A stretch of DNA of 64,000 nt from an uncultured Sphingomonadaceae bacterium (GCA_947497455.1 CANMGU010000002.1:260501-324500); one strand, 5' to 3'; counted from the first letter of the stretch, positions 9,341 through 17,742 are shown. Notes: generated from the sequence alone by a model not told the origin. Numbers and translations are program-made.

Positions 9341-10105
9341 ATGACCAATCCTCTTTTCGATCTCACCGGCGAAGTGGCCGTTATCACCGGCGCCGGACGC
9401 GGTATCGGGGAAGGCATGGCCAAGACTCTTGCCGATGCCGGTTGCAATGTCGTGTGCGCCTCGCGCAGCATCGATGAAATTCAAGCGGTTGCTGATGAAA
9501 TCAACGCCCGCAATACCGGCGGACGCGCGGTTGCGCAGGTCACCGATGTCACCAGCGCCGAGCAGATGGACGCGCTCGCCCAGCGCGCTGTCGATGAATT
9601 TGGCAAGCTCGATATCTGGGTCAATAATGCCGGTGGATCGCTGGTCTCCGCACCGCTGACCGAATTGCCCGAGGCGGAATGGGACCTGACCATGGCGGTC
9701 AACCTGACCTCCGTCTTTCACGGCGTACGTGCCGCCTGCAAGCATTTTGGCGAAGGCAGCCGGATCGTCAATACAAGCTCAATGGCTGGCCAGGACCCCT
9801 TTCCTGGCAGCGGCCACTACAGCGCCGCCAAAGCCGGCGTGCTGATGCTGACCAAAACGCTCGCTCATGAACTCGGCCCAAAAACGCGCGTGAACGCGAT
9901 CCTGCCTGGCTTTGTTCCGACCGAAACGGTCAAGAAGGCGCTGAGCATGAAGGATGAGGACTTTATCGGCTTTGAAGACACGCTCGGGCTACCTGCTGGC
10001 CGATTGGGAACACCGCAGGACATCGGCGCCCTAACCCTTTATCTCTGTGCGCCTGCTTCAGAGTGGGTGACCGGACAGTGTATAAGGATTGCCGGGACCC
10101 CTTGA
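9341..10105 (+). CDS. SDR family NAD(P)-dependent oxidoreductase
   Basis: Classical short-chain dehydrogenase of 254 residues. The TGAGRGIG nucleotide motif is at 16-23, NNAGG at 95-99, the active-site serine is in NTSSMAG (about 147), and YxxxK is Y160 and K164. A good ribosome binding site (AAAGGAACC) precedes the ATG. It follows the molybdopterin oxidoreductase closely and probably shares its transcript, so the two may act on the same alcohol/ketone intermediate; that is inference. Closest in feel to 3-oxoacyl-ACP reductase or 7-alpha-hydroxysteroid dehydrogenase-like SDRs. Confidence 0.92.
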   Translation: MTNPLFDLTGEVAVITGAGRGIGEGMAKTLADAGCNVVCASRSIDEIQAVADEINARNTGGRAVAQVTDVTSAEQMDALAQRAVDEFGKLDIWVNNAGGSLVSAPLTELPEAEWDLTMAVNLTSVFHGVRAACKHFGEGSRIVNTSSMAGQDPFPGSGHYSAAKAGVLMLTKTLAHELGPKTRVNAILPGFVPTETVKKALSMKDEDFIGFEDTLGLPAGRLGTPQDIGALTLYLCAPASEWVTGQCIRIAGTP

Positions 10106-10451
10106 GAGATCGTTAAACCACGAAAGTGGAAGTTAATCCCGCGCAGAGGGGTTACACCCAAGGACTGCTTTGTTTTCAGTTTTGGTAACGAAAAACCACT
10201 TAATTTCAATCCACTAGTAGCAGATTCGGCTCTGGTGAGTGTGCCCTTTCACCAACGCCCCTTCAAACCGCAACACCATTGCATATTTCCCAATGTCAAA
10301 GAGCAACCTTGAACATAATCCATAAGTGAGGCTGTGAGAAAGCAATGCGCGACCGCTTTATACCGTTAGCGGACGTTGATGAACATCTTTTGGAGCGACG
10401 AGAAGTGGGGCATGAAACGGACAGGCGGCAAACCAGAGGATTGCAGTGAGC
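10106..10451. other. Intergenic region with a small inverted repeat
   Basis: No gene could be supported in these 346 bases between the SDR and AraC-type genes, which converge here. The only structure noticed is an imperfect inverted repeat at 10350-10375 (CGACCGCT / AGCGGACG, 7 of 8 pairs), which may be a terminator remnant or part of a dispersed repeat. No T-run follows it. Confidence 0.4.
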
Positions 10452-11519
10452 TTATCTGCTGCGCGCATTCTGTTGCCGGTAGGCGCTTGGAGACATTCCC
10501 GTTTCCTCTCGAAACGCCCGGTTGAACGGCCCAATGGATGCAAACCCGCAGTCGAGAGCGATTACGAGGATGGAGCTCCCGCTCAGTTCAGGGTCACTTA
10601 ACATCATTTGCGCCTGTTCAATACGGAAACGATTAATGTACCGATTGAAATTTGGCTGTCTCAACACCTGGGTAATCGCTTTTGAAACGAGATAGTCATG
10701 TTCTCCCAATTGCGCTGCGACGTCAGCGACCTTAAGGGATGGTTGGGTATAGACCTCGGGCTTATGCATAAGTTCTTCGACGCGCCTCGCCAATCGTCTA
10801 TCTGCTGCTGTCGGTGATGCTGAAGGCCGTGCCGTTTCAACCGCAACCGGACTGACTGTTAGAGGATGTCGACGTCTAAACTTCAGTGCCAACACAGCGC
10901 CTGTCAAAGCAGTTAAAGCGGCAACGCTCTGGATCGTTTTGGTGTGAGTGCTAAAAAACGATCCCTCGCTGGCCCCCTGTACCATGAAAACTGCCACGAT
11001 AATCAGCGCGAGATATCCGACTGTAAAGAGCTGCCGAAACCGGCGTTCGGGACCTTTCGGCGTGCCAGGAATGTGGCGCGCGATTTCTGCTAGGGTAACG
11101 ATTACAAAAGTTGAGCCAACCATGCCGACGACGTTGCCTGTCATCCGGAGTATATTCGCTTCACCGCCGTCCGGCGCTACTCCAGCTGTTCCTGCAAACT
11201 GAAGCGCGAGAATGAAGAGTACCACCATCAATGGCGCGGCGGCTTCTTCGTGCGATGGTATGAAAAGAGAGCGCACGAATAGCCAGGCCCATCCGCAGGT
11301 TACGCTACCGAACAGTGCAGCGATGCTAGAAAGAAGACTGGTGTCGACGCCGGCACTTCGCGCGTATGAAGACAGCAAGGCTGATACAGCGAACAGCATA
11401 AAATACACGTATTGGCGTTGCCCAAATGGGTGCTTCTTGGTGAGAGTGGCGACCCACTCGTCAATGGCAGCGCCCAATAACCGGGGCGTCACAAGAGGCG
11501 ATAAAGCGTAAGACTTCAC
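10452..11519 (-). CDS. AraC family regulator with membrane-embedded N-terminal domain
   Basis: About 355 residues. The N-terminal half carries roughly six to seven hydrophobic segments (YVYFMLFAVSALLSSYA, LMVVLFILALQFAGTAG, LALIIVAVFMVQ). The C-terminal half is an AraC/XylS helix-turn-helix domain (VADVAAQLGEHDYLVSKAI and the second helix pair ending GFASIGPFNRAFREETGMSPSAYRQ). I chose GTG 11519 because GAGGAG lies 9 bases upstream and a longer frame would run into the divergent DUF2306 gene. Such proteins are membrane-tethered sensors; the divergent neighbour is the likely target. Confidence 0.85.
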   Translation of the reverse strand: MKSYALSPLVTPRLLGAAIDEWVATLTKKHPFGQRQYVYFMLFAVSALLSSYARSAGVDTSLLSSIAALFGSVTCGWAWLFVRSLFIPSHEEAAAPLMVVLFILALQFAGTAGVAPDGGEANILRMTGNVVGMVGSTFVIVTLAEIARHIPGTPKGPERRFRQLFTVGYLALIIVAVFMVQGASEGSFFSTHTKTIQSVAALTALTGAVLALKFRRRHPLTVSPVAVETARPSASPTAADRRLARRVEELMHKPEVYTQPSLKVADVAAQLGEHDYLVSKAITQVLRQPNFNRYINRFRIEQAQMMLSDPELSGSSILVIALDCGFASIGPFNRAFREETGMSPSAYRQQNARSR

Positions 11520-11672
11520 TGGTTCAGGCTCCTCACACACAAAACATGCACTGATTTTCGAATTCTCATGCAAATCGATGGCCGATTTCCAAATCGGCGA
11601 GATTGTCTCACGAAACTGCGCAATTTGTCCAGCAGCCTTTTCTCTTGAAAACAAAACTAATGGAGCCTGACA

Positions 11673-12521
11673 ATGTCCACCGCCAACACAATCCTGGCCG
11701 ATCTTGCCCAATCACCCCCGCTGGAGACTCGAACTGTCGCCGCTGAAAACTGGCTCAAGCGATCAGGCCAGTTTTGGTATCTGATCGCCTTGGTCGGCCA
11801 GATCGCCTTTGTTGCATTCATAGTCATCTACTACGGCACGCGCACCTTCAGCGGCGATTTCGAGGCGTGGAACGATAAACCTCTCATTGTTGGCCATGTG
11901 GATGGCGACAACATGGGCAATTTCATGTTTATAACCCATGTGTTTGGCGCCACGATTATTTCCCTTGGCGGTATGCTCCAGCTGCTCCCTTTCATTCGCC
12001 GCCAAATGCCGGCGCTTCATAGATGGATTGGGCGAAGCTTCATGGTGATGGCCCTTTTGATGGCGACGGGCGGAATCATGATGACCTGGCTAAGAGGCGA
12101 GGTTGAGAACCTTGCCGGTGCGGTGGCGATAACCATCGATGGCTTGTTGATTCTCCTTTTCGCGATCACTGCCTGGCGACTTGCGGCAAAGCACCAGATC
12201 GACAAGCACCGCCGCTGGGCCATGCGAACGTTCATGGTGGCCAATGGCGTTTGGTTTCTGCGGCTAATGGTGATGGCCTGGTCGATTACCACCGGCGGAT
12301 GGGGGATGGATGGAGGATTGAGTGCGCCAGCTTTTATCGTGATGCAATTTGCATGTTATCTTGCGCCATTGGCAATACTGGAACTTTATTTTTCCGCTCA
12401 GGGCAGTTCATCAGCCATGAAAATGCGATTGGTTGCTGGCGTTGTCGTGGGTTCCACGCTGTTCATGGCCATTGGAGTTTTCGGAGCTCAGTTCTTCATG
12501 TGGGGACCATTCTATCTTTGA
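11673..12521 (+). CDS. DUF2306 domain-containing membrane protein
   Basis: A 282-residue integral membrane protein with about seven hydrophobic helices. The DUF2306 hallmark is seen in HVFGATIISLGGMLQLLPFIRRQMPALHRWIGR and in KHRRWAMRTFMVANGVWFLRLMVMAW, with conserved His and Arg residues near membrane ends. GGAG precedes the ATG by a short spacing. It is divergent from the membrane-bound AraC regulator, sharing about 150 bp of control region, which suggests a sensor/target pair. The biochemical function of DUF2306 is not established. Confidence 0.85.
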   Translation: MSTANTILADLAQSPPLETRTVAAENWLKRSGQFWYLIALVGQIAFVAFIVIYYGTRTFSGDFEAWNDKPLIVGHVDGDNMGNFMFITHVFGATIISLGGMLQLLPFIRRQMPALHRWIGRSFMVMALLMATGGIMMTWLRGEVENLAGAVAITIDGLLILLFAITAWRLAAKHQIDKHRRWAMRTFMVANGVWFLRLMVMAWSITTGGWGMDGGLSAPAFIVMQFACYLAPLAILELYFSAQGSSSAMKMRLVAGVVVGSTLFMAIGVFGAQFFMWGPFYL

Positions 12522-12905
12522 CGCATTGGCGCTGTCTAACAAACTGGGCATTCGATGGCCCGTCGCACACTAGTTGCGGATGATGGGTTGGAGCAAGGCA
12601 AACGGCTTTTAAATCGTTGACTTCCGCCTTTGCGCCCATAGCGGACTCCAGCCAATCCAAGGGTGATTCGACCACAAAGAAGGATCCTTGGTTGCTCCCG
12701 TCGCGGCTATCGGATCTTTCAGTGTCGGTCTCATCAAACGCATAGAATCCGTATTCTGGGTTTGATGACAAATTATTTGCAAAGTACACTTGTCATTTGA
12801 GAACAGATATGACAAACACACTTGTCATAAAAACAAATATGTTTTGCAAGCTAGCTGCCAAGTGATTCTTCATGAGTCTGCTGGCTGCGTTCCGAAGGAA
12901 ACAAT
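12522..12905. other. Intergenic region upstream of the membrane protein/HTH pair
   Basis: No gene supported. The region is richer in A+T towards its right end and contains the operator-like repeat cluster at 12786-12828 described separately; the rest shows no clear structure. Short open frames on either strand here lack ribosome binding sites and recognisable composition. Confidence 0.5.
12786..12828. promoter_or_regulatory. Operator-like cluster: ATGACAA/TTGTCAT inverted repeat plus 11-bp direct repeat
   Basis: An 11-bp direct repeat ACACTTGTCAT occurs at 12786-12796 and 12818-12828, exactly 32 bp apart (about three helical turns). The right copy also forms a perfect 7-bp inverted repeat with ATGACAA at 12809-12815 (6-bp spacer). 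It lies 78 bp before the start of the membrane protein gene that is followed by a small HTH regulator, so it is a good candidate for the binding site of that regulator. Confidence 0.55.
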
Positions 12906-13376
12906 ATGTCATTCTCCATCCCCAAAATCCGAAGTCCCTATATGTGGGTATCCATAATTGTTCTGGTTGCGCCCATTTCATTTCTTCTGGCGATACCTTG
13001 GCTGCGCCAACAGCCAGATGCCGTCGTTTATCTCTGCGCTGGAATTGCGGCGACAATCACGGTGGTTGGCAGCATGATTGTCGCGATTTTCAAGGATCGC
13101 GAGCTTGATGAATGGCACCGCACGGCGGTGCGATTTTCGAATCAATGGGGCTGGTTAACCGGCGCCGGATTGGTCGCTCTGCTCCTGGCTTTGCCTCCGG
13201 TACATGACTTGCTGTTCAATCTGTCCATGGCCTTTTCGGAAGGTCAGGAGCCGGATAGGACGCTCGTGTTGATGATCTTTACTTTTGGTTTCATGGTCAC
13301 GGTACTCGCGCAATCCGCTTGCACGATGCTGCTCAATGCCATGTGGCGATCGCAGATGTCGCGGCCGAGATCGTAA
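12906..13376 (+). CDS. Four-helix membrane protein of unknown function
   Basis: A 156-residue protein with four predicted transmembrane helices (near 12-32, 40-62, 82-102 and 121-147) and a charged cytoplasmic loop FKDRELDEWHRTAVRFSNQWG. I do not recognise a named family with confidence; it resembles the DUF2178-like membrane partners often found beside small Xre/YozG-type regulators. The next gene, a 71-residue HTH protein, starts 6 bp after its stop, so the two form an operon. It lies downstream of the operator-like cluster. Confidence 0.75.
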   Translation: MSFSIPKIRSPYMWVSIIVLVAPISFLLAIPWLRQQPDAVVYLCAGIAATITVVGSMIVAIFKDRELDEWHRTAVRFSNQWGWLTGAGLVALLLALPPVHDLLFNLSMAFSEGQEPDRTLVLMIFTFGFMVTVLAQSACTMLLNAMWRSQMSRPRS

Positions 13377-13382
13377 CGCGTC

Positions 13383-13598
13383 ATGAACAACAAGATCAGA
13401 GTGTTGCGCGCCGAACAGCGATGGAGCCAGGCAGAATTGGCCGCGCGCGTTGGGGTCTCGCGCAACTCCATCAATTCGATAGAAAATGGCCGGTTCGACC
13501 CGTCGCTACCACTGGCTTTCGATATTGCTGATGCCTTCGGTTTGACAATCGAACAGATTTTCATCCGAGGGGCGGGGCCCGTCAGGACAGAAGACTAG
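13383..13598 (+). CDS. Small Cro/CI-type helix-turn-helix regulator
   Basis: A 71-residue protein that is almost entirely one HTH domain: IRVLRAEQRWSQAELAARVG followed by VSRNSINSIENGRFDPSL, the YozG-like Xre signature. It has no ligand domain. It is the second gene of a two-gene unit with the membrane protein upstream. It probably represses its own promoter, perhaps through the TTGTCAT repeats at 12786-12828, with the membrane partner modulating it; the link is inferred from position only. Confidence 0.88.
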   Translation: MNNKIRVLRAEQRWSQAELAARVGVSRNSINSIENGRFDPSLPLAFDIADAFGLTIEQIFIRGAGPVRTED

Positions 13599-13631
13599 CC
13601 TGTGAGCGTTCGCGATATGGCCCTCATGCCC

Positions 13632-13660
13632 AAAAAAAAAGGCGACCCGTAGGCCGCCTC
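13632..13660 (-). terminator. Intrinsic terminator of rplM-rpsI
   Basis: Read on the minus strand, an 8-bp stem (AGGCGGCC / GGTCGCCT with one G-T pair) and a TACG tetraloop are followed directly by nine T residues. It lies 28 bp after the rpsI stop codon. Confidence 0.85.
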
Positions 13661-13687
13661 TTTCGAAACTTGGATAAGTATCGCGGT

Positions 13688-14221
13688 TTAGCGTTTGGAG
13701 AACTGGAAGCTCTTACGCGCTTTCGCTTTACCGTATTTCTTACGCTCAACCTTACGGCTGTCGCGGGTCAGGAAGCCTGCCGCTTTGACCGTGGAGCGCA
13801 AGGCTGGTTCATATTTTGTTAGCGCCTGTGAAATACCATGTTTCACAGCGCCAGCCTGGCCGGAAAGTCCGCCGCCCTTGACCGTGACGTCAACGTCATA
13901 CTGACCTTCACGCTCGGTAATCGCGAATACCTGATTGAGAACCAGACGCAGGGTTGGGCGCGCAAAATAGGTTTCCTGATCGCGGCCGTTGACCGTGATC
14001 TTGCCTTTGCCGGGCTTCAGCCAGACGCGGGCAACCGCATCTTTACGGCGACCGGTAGCATAAGCACGGCCATATTGATCCAGCTCCTGCTCGCGCAGTG
14101 GCATGGTTGATACAGGCGGCTCTGCGGTGTCGGTTGCGCCGCCTTCAGCAGCAGGTGCGTCGGTTACGGCGTCGCCGGCAATTTCTTTAAGATCAGCGAG
14201 ATCGGTTTTTACATCAGACAT
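13688..14221 (-). CDS. rpsI: 30S ribosomal protein S9
   Basis: Universal small-subunit protein S9, located near the P site, with its C-terminal basic tail reaching decoding tRNA. The core is clear: [49 protein letters not shown], and the ending [25 protein letters not shown] with the expected KR terminus. The protein has an acidic/alanine-rich N-terminal extension of about 45 residues, a common feature in alphaproteobacteria. Its ATG overlaps the rplM stop (TAATG), so translation is coupled. Confidence 0.98.
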   Translation of the reverse strand: MSDVKTDLADLKEIAGDAVTDAPAAEGGATDTAEPPVSTMPLREQELDQYGRAYATGRRKDAVARVWLKPGKGKITVNGRDQETYFARPTLRLVLNQVFAITEREGQYDVDVTVKGGGLSGQAGAVKHGISQALTKYEPALRSTVKAAGFLTRDSRKVERKKYGKAKARKSFQFSKR

Positions 14222-14700
14222 TATGCGCTCACCTTGTTCTTGCGGTTCATGGAAGCCACGTCGAGCGGCTGTGGGTCTTGGCCAGCATAAGGATGCTCGG
14301 TGCCATTGAAGAGGTGCAGGTTACGCATCTGCGCAAAACCAAGCGGACCTTTTGGAATCATGCGCTCAACCGCTTTTTCCAGGACGCGCTCGGGGAACTG
14401 GCCTTCGAGGACTTTTTCCGCTGTGCGCTCTTTCAAGCCACCGGGATAGCCGGTGTGCTTGTAATAAATCTTGTTCTTGGTCTTGTTGCCGGTGAACTTC
14501 ACTTTACCAGCATTGATCACGATGACATGATCGCCGCAATCCACATGCGGGGTATAGCTTGGCTTATGCTTGCCGCGCAGGATGTTGGCGATGATCGTGG
14601 CAACGCGGCCGACAACCAGATTTTCGGCATCAATTATATGCCATTTTTTCTCGACGTCTGCGGGTTTGACCGACTGCGTCTGTTTGGTGATACCCTTCAT
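14221..14700 (-). CDS. rplM: 50S ribosomal protein L13
   Basis: Large-subunit protein L13, 159 residues. Recognised by [46 protein letters not shown] and [16 protein letters not shown] 14700 is chosen because AAAGGAG sits 8 bases upstream and the family starts here; a longer frame to 14769 has no support. It is the first gene of the conserved rplM-rpsI pair. Confidence 0.98.
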   Translation of the reverse strand: MKGITKQTQSVKPADVEKKWHIIDAENLVVGRVATIIANILRGKHKPSYTPHVDCGDHVIVINAGKVKFTGNKTKNKIYYKHTGYPGGLKERTAEKVLEGQFPERVLEKAVERMIPKGPLGFAQMRNLHLFNGTEHPYAGQDPQPLDVASMNRKNKVSA

Positions 14701-14857
14701 GGGTTTTACTCCTTTGGGAGCCCTCTTTTCGGGAGAGCGACGAATCAAAATGATAAAAGCCGAGCGCAAAGCCCGGCCGATGCGGCGCTAATGACCATGT
14801 TTCCGCTTCAAGTCAAGCAAAACTGCGGCTTTGCTGACGGGTATAATAATACCGTGT

Positions 14858-15181
14858 CTATTCTGCGACCTGCCCCGAGAGCCATTTTGTATAGTCGGGA
14901 TCGCTTTCATCAACGAACCAGCATAATATCGCCGGCGTATCATAGCTATGCAGGGTTTTGAGCCTCGCCATCGCTACCGCGGCCTGCGATCCCATGGTCT
15001 TCAGCAGCACCGGATATTCCTCATCTTCGCAAAGCTCGTCTTCCCAGACATATTGCGAAACTGCCGGTGCCAGATGATTGGCGCAGGCTATCAGTTTTTC
15101 TTCGATCAATGTTCTGGCAAGCTGTTTGGCTTCTGCACTTGATCCGAATGTGGTGTAGATGAGGGCAGGTTTGTCACTCAT
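14858..15181 (-). CDS. cutA: Divalent-cation tolerance protein CutA
   Basis: CutA1 family protein of 107 residues, a trimeric ferredoxin-like signal-transduction-type protein linked to copper tolerance in E. coli. Diagnostic segments are IYTTFGSSAEAKQLARTLIEEKLIACANHL, YVWEDELCEDEEYPVLLKT and the SYDTPAILCWFVDESDPDYTKWL ending. Its start overlaps the ctaA stop (ATGA), so the two are translationally coupled. A role beside haem A and copper-dependent oxidase assembly is conceivable but only inferred from position. Confidence 0.95.
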   Translation of the reverse strand: MSDKPALIYTTFGSSAEAKQLARTLIEEKLIACANHLAPAVSQYVWEDELCEDEEYPVLLKTMGSQAAVAMARLKTLHSYDTPAILCWFVDESDPDYTKWLSGQVAE

Positions 15182-16248
15182 GCCTTCACAGTAGCGGGCT
15201 TTTCACGCCCCAATATATGGACACCCCAAGCAGTTGCGGCGACAACCAGAGCGCCGACAGCCTGATGCAAAACCGCCAAGCTGATGTCCATGCCGGTTAT
15301 CACAGTCGCAATACCGAGCAATATCTGCGTGCCGAACGCGCTGTGAATGGCGATGGATGCCATGCGGGATTGGCCGCGAACCTTGCGCGCCAGTAAGATC
15401 AAAACGCCGACCGTGACCCATGCCCACCAGCGATGGATGAAGTGGGTGAGATAAGGGTCATTGTTGATCGCCGCCCATGCCCCAAAGGTAAAGTCGATAC
15501 CTTCTGGCACAAAATAGTCATTCATCAACGGCCATGTGTTGGAAACATAGCCTGCATTGAGGCCAGCCACATAGGCACCGAAGAGCAATTGCAGAAACAG
15601 CACAAACGCAACCACGAGTCCGAAGCCGGTCAGACGCGCCGGTCTTGTGCTCCTATTGGCCAACCCCCGAAGATCCAGCGCAGTCCAGACCAGGCACGCG
15701 AGAATGAACAATGCCATCAACAAATGCGTCGCAAGGCGGAAATGGCTGACGTCGGTCCGCTCCGAAAGCCCCGAACTGACCATCCACCAGCCGATAAATC
15801 CCTGCAATCCACCCAGCAACAGCAAGCCAGTTAAACGCCAGCCATAACCCGCCGGAATGGCGCGCTTCACAGCGAAATAGAAGAACGGCAAAGCAAAGGC
15901 GAGTCCGATGACACGACCGAGCAACCGATGCACCCATTCCCAGAAATAGATGAATTTGAAATCCGCCAGTGTCATGCCGGCGGGCCCAGTAATTTCAATA
16001 TATTCGGGTATTTGTTTGTATTTTTCAAACTCCAGCAGCCAGTCGGCCTCATTCAGCGGCGGGATCGCGCCCATGATCGGCTTCCACTCAGTAATCGACA
16101 GGCCCGATTCGGTCAGCCGGGTGATACCGCCGACTATAACCATGATGAAGACCAGAAAAGCGACCGACAGCAACCAGTTAGCGATGGCCATTGGCCGGCT
16201 GTGTGTTGCCCCGTTTAGGGGCGCAAGAGGCTGGGCAATACTGCTCAT
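15178..16248 (-). CDS. ctaA: Haem A synthase (COX15/CtaA family)
   Basis: Eight-helix membrane enzyme of 356 residues that oxidises the C8 methyl of haem O to make haem A for cytochrome c oxidase. Seen: IVGGITRLTESGLSITEWKPIMGAIPP, the paired haem-ligand histidines in FWEWVHRLLGR, DVSHFRLATHLLMA, LTHFIHRWWAW and LAVLHQAVGALV. This is the two-domain COX15 form typical of alphaproteobacteria. The region upstream, shared with the divergent MerC gene, is A+T-rich and promoter-like. Confidence 0.95.
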   Translation of the reverse strand: MSSIAQPLAPLNGATHSRPMAIANWLLSVAFLVFIMVIVGGITRLTESGLSITEWKPIMGAIPPLNEADWLLEFEKYKQIPEYIEITGPAGMTLADFKFIYFWEWVHRLLGRVIGLAFALPFFYFAVKRAIPAGYGWRLTGLLLLGGLQGFIGWWMVSSGLSERTDVSHFRLATHLLMALFILACLVWTALDLRGLANRSTRPARLTGFGLVVAFVLFLQLLFGAYVAGLNAGYVSNTWPLMNDYFVPEGIDFTFGAWAAINNDPYLTHFIHRWWAWVTVGVLILLARKVRGQSRMASIAIHSAFGTQILLGIATVITGMDISLAVLHQAVGALVVAATAWGVHILGREKPATVKA

Positions 16249-16320
16249 GATTGGCTATGTGATGCCAAAACCTGTGCCTGACAAGTATTGCACGTTAAAA
16301 ACTGACACATATTGTAGAAT

Positions 16321-16333
16321 GATATGTTGTATC
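16321..16333. promoter_or_regulatory. Possible metal-regulator half-palindrome between ctaA and merC
   Basis: GATATGTTGTATC is a short inverted repeat (GATA/TATC around TGTTG) that recalls alphaproteobacterial Zur-type boxes. It lies 57 bp before the MerC start and a Zur/Fur-type regulator gene follows MerC. The match is from memory and weak. Confidence 0.25.
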
Positions 16334-16389
16334 TTAACACTTGGCGGCCTATATCTGAACAAACAAACAACGTAATGGATAGCTGAGTC

Positions 16390-16797
16390 GTGTTTACGAC
16401 GTCGAACCTTTGGAACAAAGACGGCCTTTTGGGCAAGGATGGATTGTGGGACCGTATCGCGGTGCTCGTCTCTGGCTTGTGCCTGGTCCATTGCATTTCG
16501 ACGATGGTCTTTGTGGCTTTGCTGTCATCGGCAGCGGGCGCTTTACTTGATCCGATCGTCCATGAAATCGGGATTGGCGTAGCAATTGCTCTGGGCCTGT
16601 TCACTTTGGGCCGCGGGGTGATGGATCATGGCTATATAATGCCAGCCGCGATTGGCGGCCTCGGCCTCGGCATCATGGCAGGCGCGATCACCATTGGCCA
16701 TCAGGGCGATCATGGCGGCGGGGAAATTCTTTTCACCATGATTGGCGTCGGAATACTCGCACTGGGCCATGACCTGAACTACCGCGCAACGCATTAG
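16390..16797 (+). CDS. MerC domain-containing membrane protein
   Basis: A 135-residue, four-helix membrane protein with the MerC-type motif SGLCLVHCIS in helix 1 (paired cysteines for metal handling) and a histidine-rich loop GHQGDHGG. It starts with GTG at 16390; no suitable ATG exists before the first helix. MerC proteins carry mercury or other soft/transition metals across the inner membrane; chromosomal copies away from mer operons are often linked to zinc control. The next gene is a Zur/Fur-type regulator, which fits a zinc role, but this is inference. Confidence 0.85.
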   Translation: MFTTSNLWNKDGLLGKDGLWDRIAVLVSGLCLVHCISTMVFVALLSSAAGALLDPIVHEIGIGVAIALGLFTLGRGVMDHGYIMPAAIGGLGLGIMAGAITIGHQGDHGGGEILFTMIGVGILALGHDLNYRATH

Positions 16798-17072
16798 TTT
16801 ATTTAACCTCAAGCGCCGGGCTCGGGCATCCGCCCGCTTGGCTTTCCTCGCATAAGCTCGGGCGCGCAGTCGCGCTTGCCGCCGCTTCGCGTCGGATCAG
16901 CGCGACCTTCTACGCCACCTTAGTGAGCATCCTCCGAGCGTAGCGAGGCAAGGCCGACCGGCCGCCGCGCCTTATGGCGCGATAGCCAAGGGCACGGATG
17001 TGCCCGCCCGGCGCCTGAGGTCAAACAAAGACTCCTCTCTTCCCCCACGCCCGGCGCTTGAGGTCAAATAAA
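16798..17072 (+). repeat. MITE-like inverted-repeat element, copy 1
   Basis: The element begins at the base right after the merC TAG. The 24-base left end (16798-16821, TTTATTTAACCTCAAGCG and on) is matched by the reverse complement of 17049-17072 with one difference. A second, nested right end (CCCGGCGCCTGAGG) stops at 17020. The interior (16807-17020) is nearly self-complementary over its whole length and is clearly similar to the copy after dxs. No protein-coding content is credible. It may act as a 3'-UTR hairpin or terminator, or be a non-autonomous mobile repeat. Confidence 0.75.
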
Positions 17073-17153
17073 AACACCACCGCCCGAACCCCAATAAACA
17101 ACACCTTCCTCCCTACCCTTGCCCCCGGAACCAAAAATCCCTAAATCACAGCC

Positions 17154-17612
17154 ATGGGAAAACATGATCATCACGAGCATCATGGCGAGTCTCTCGCCGA
17201 CGCCGCGCGCCATAATCTGGAGGCAGCTGGCGAAAAATGGACCGATACACGGGCAGCGATATTTGAAGCGCTTGCTGGTTTTTCGCGCCCAGCCTCAGCC
17301 TATGACATAGCCGAACTGGTATCGGCCGCCCGCGGAAAACGCGTCGCCCCCAATAGCGTCTACCGAATTCTTGACCTTTTTGTCGCCAAAAACCTCGCCA
17401 TGCGGGTGGAAAGCGCCAATGCTTATCTCGCCAACAGCCATCCCGGATGCGAGCATGACTGTATGTTCCTTGTCTGCGATACTTGTGGAGAGGCCACCCA
17501 TATTGACGATGACGTTCTGTCCGCAAAGGTGCGCGGTGTCGCGCAGGAGCAGGGATTTAGCTCGATCCGTCCAGTGATCGAAGTGCGTGGCATTTGCCAG
17601 AAATGCAGCTAA
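17154..17612 (+). CDS. Fur family transcriptional regulator, probably Zur
   Basis: A 152-residue Fur-superfamily repressor: winged-helix segment WTDTRAAIFEALAGFSRPASAYDIAELV, dimerisation/metal core HPGCEHDCMFLVCDTCGE, and C-terminal CQKC. The two CxxC pairs form the structural zinc site. The N-terminus is histidine-rich (MGKHDHHEHHG). Helix composition and the HPGCEHD core favour Zur over Fur. It lies on the same strand as merC but is separated from it by the inverted-repeat element. A small hairpin without a T-run follows at 17616-17631. Confidence 0.88.
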   Translation: MGKHDHHEHHGESLADAARHNLEAAGEKWTDTRAAIFEALAGFSRPASAYDIAELVSAARGKRVAPNSVYRILDLFVAKNLAMRVESANAYLANSHPGCEHDCMFLVCDTCGEATHIDDDVLSAKVRGVAQEQGFSSIRPVIEVRGICQKCS

Positions 17613-17742
17613 GGGCGGTCTTTGAAGACCGTAAATAGAGTCATCGACAAATTTATCGTCAGCAAATGTTCAGGGGCTTTCTGCTGAAAGTTCGACATTA
17701 TCGGCCAAACTCGCTAACATTGGGTCGAAACAGGGAGTAAAT

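Noticed and set aside
12496..12821. Minus-strand open frames upstream of the membrane/HTH pair
   Set aside because: They run through the end of the DUF2306 gene or the operator-like repeats, and lack start signals and family resemblance.
17616..17631. Hairpin after the Zur-type gene as a terminator
   Set aside because: The 7-bp stem is perfect but no T-run follows, so it cannot be called an intrinsic terminator.
17632..17742. Possible TPP riboswitch before dxs
   Set aside because: The leader is only about 110 bases and no thi-box-like conserved segments were seen.
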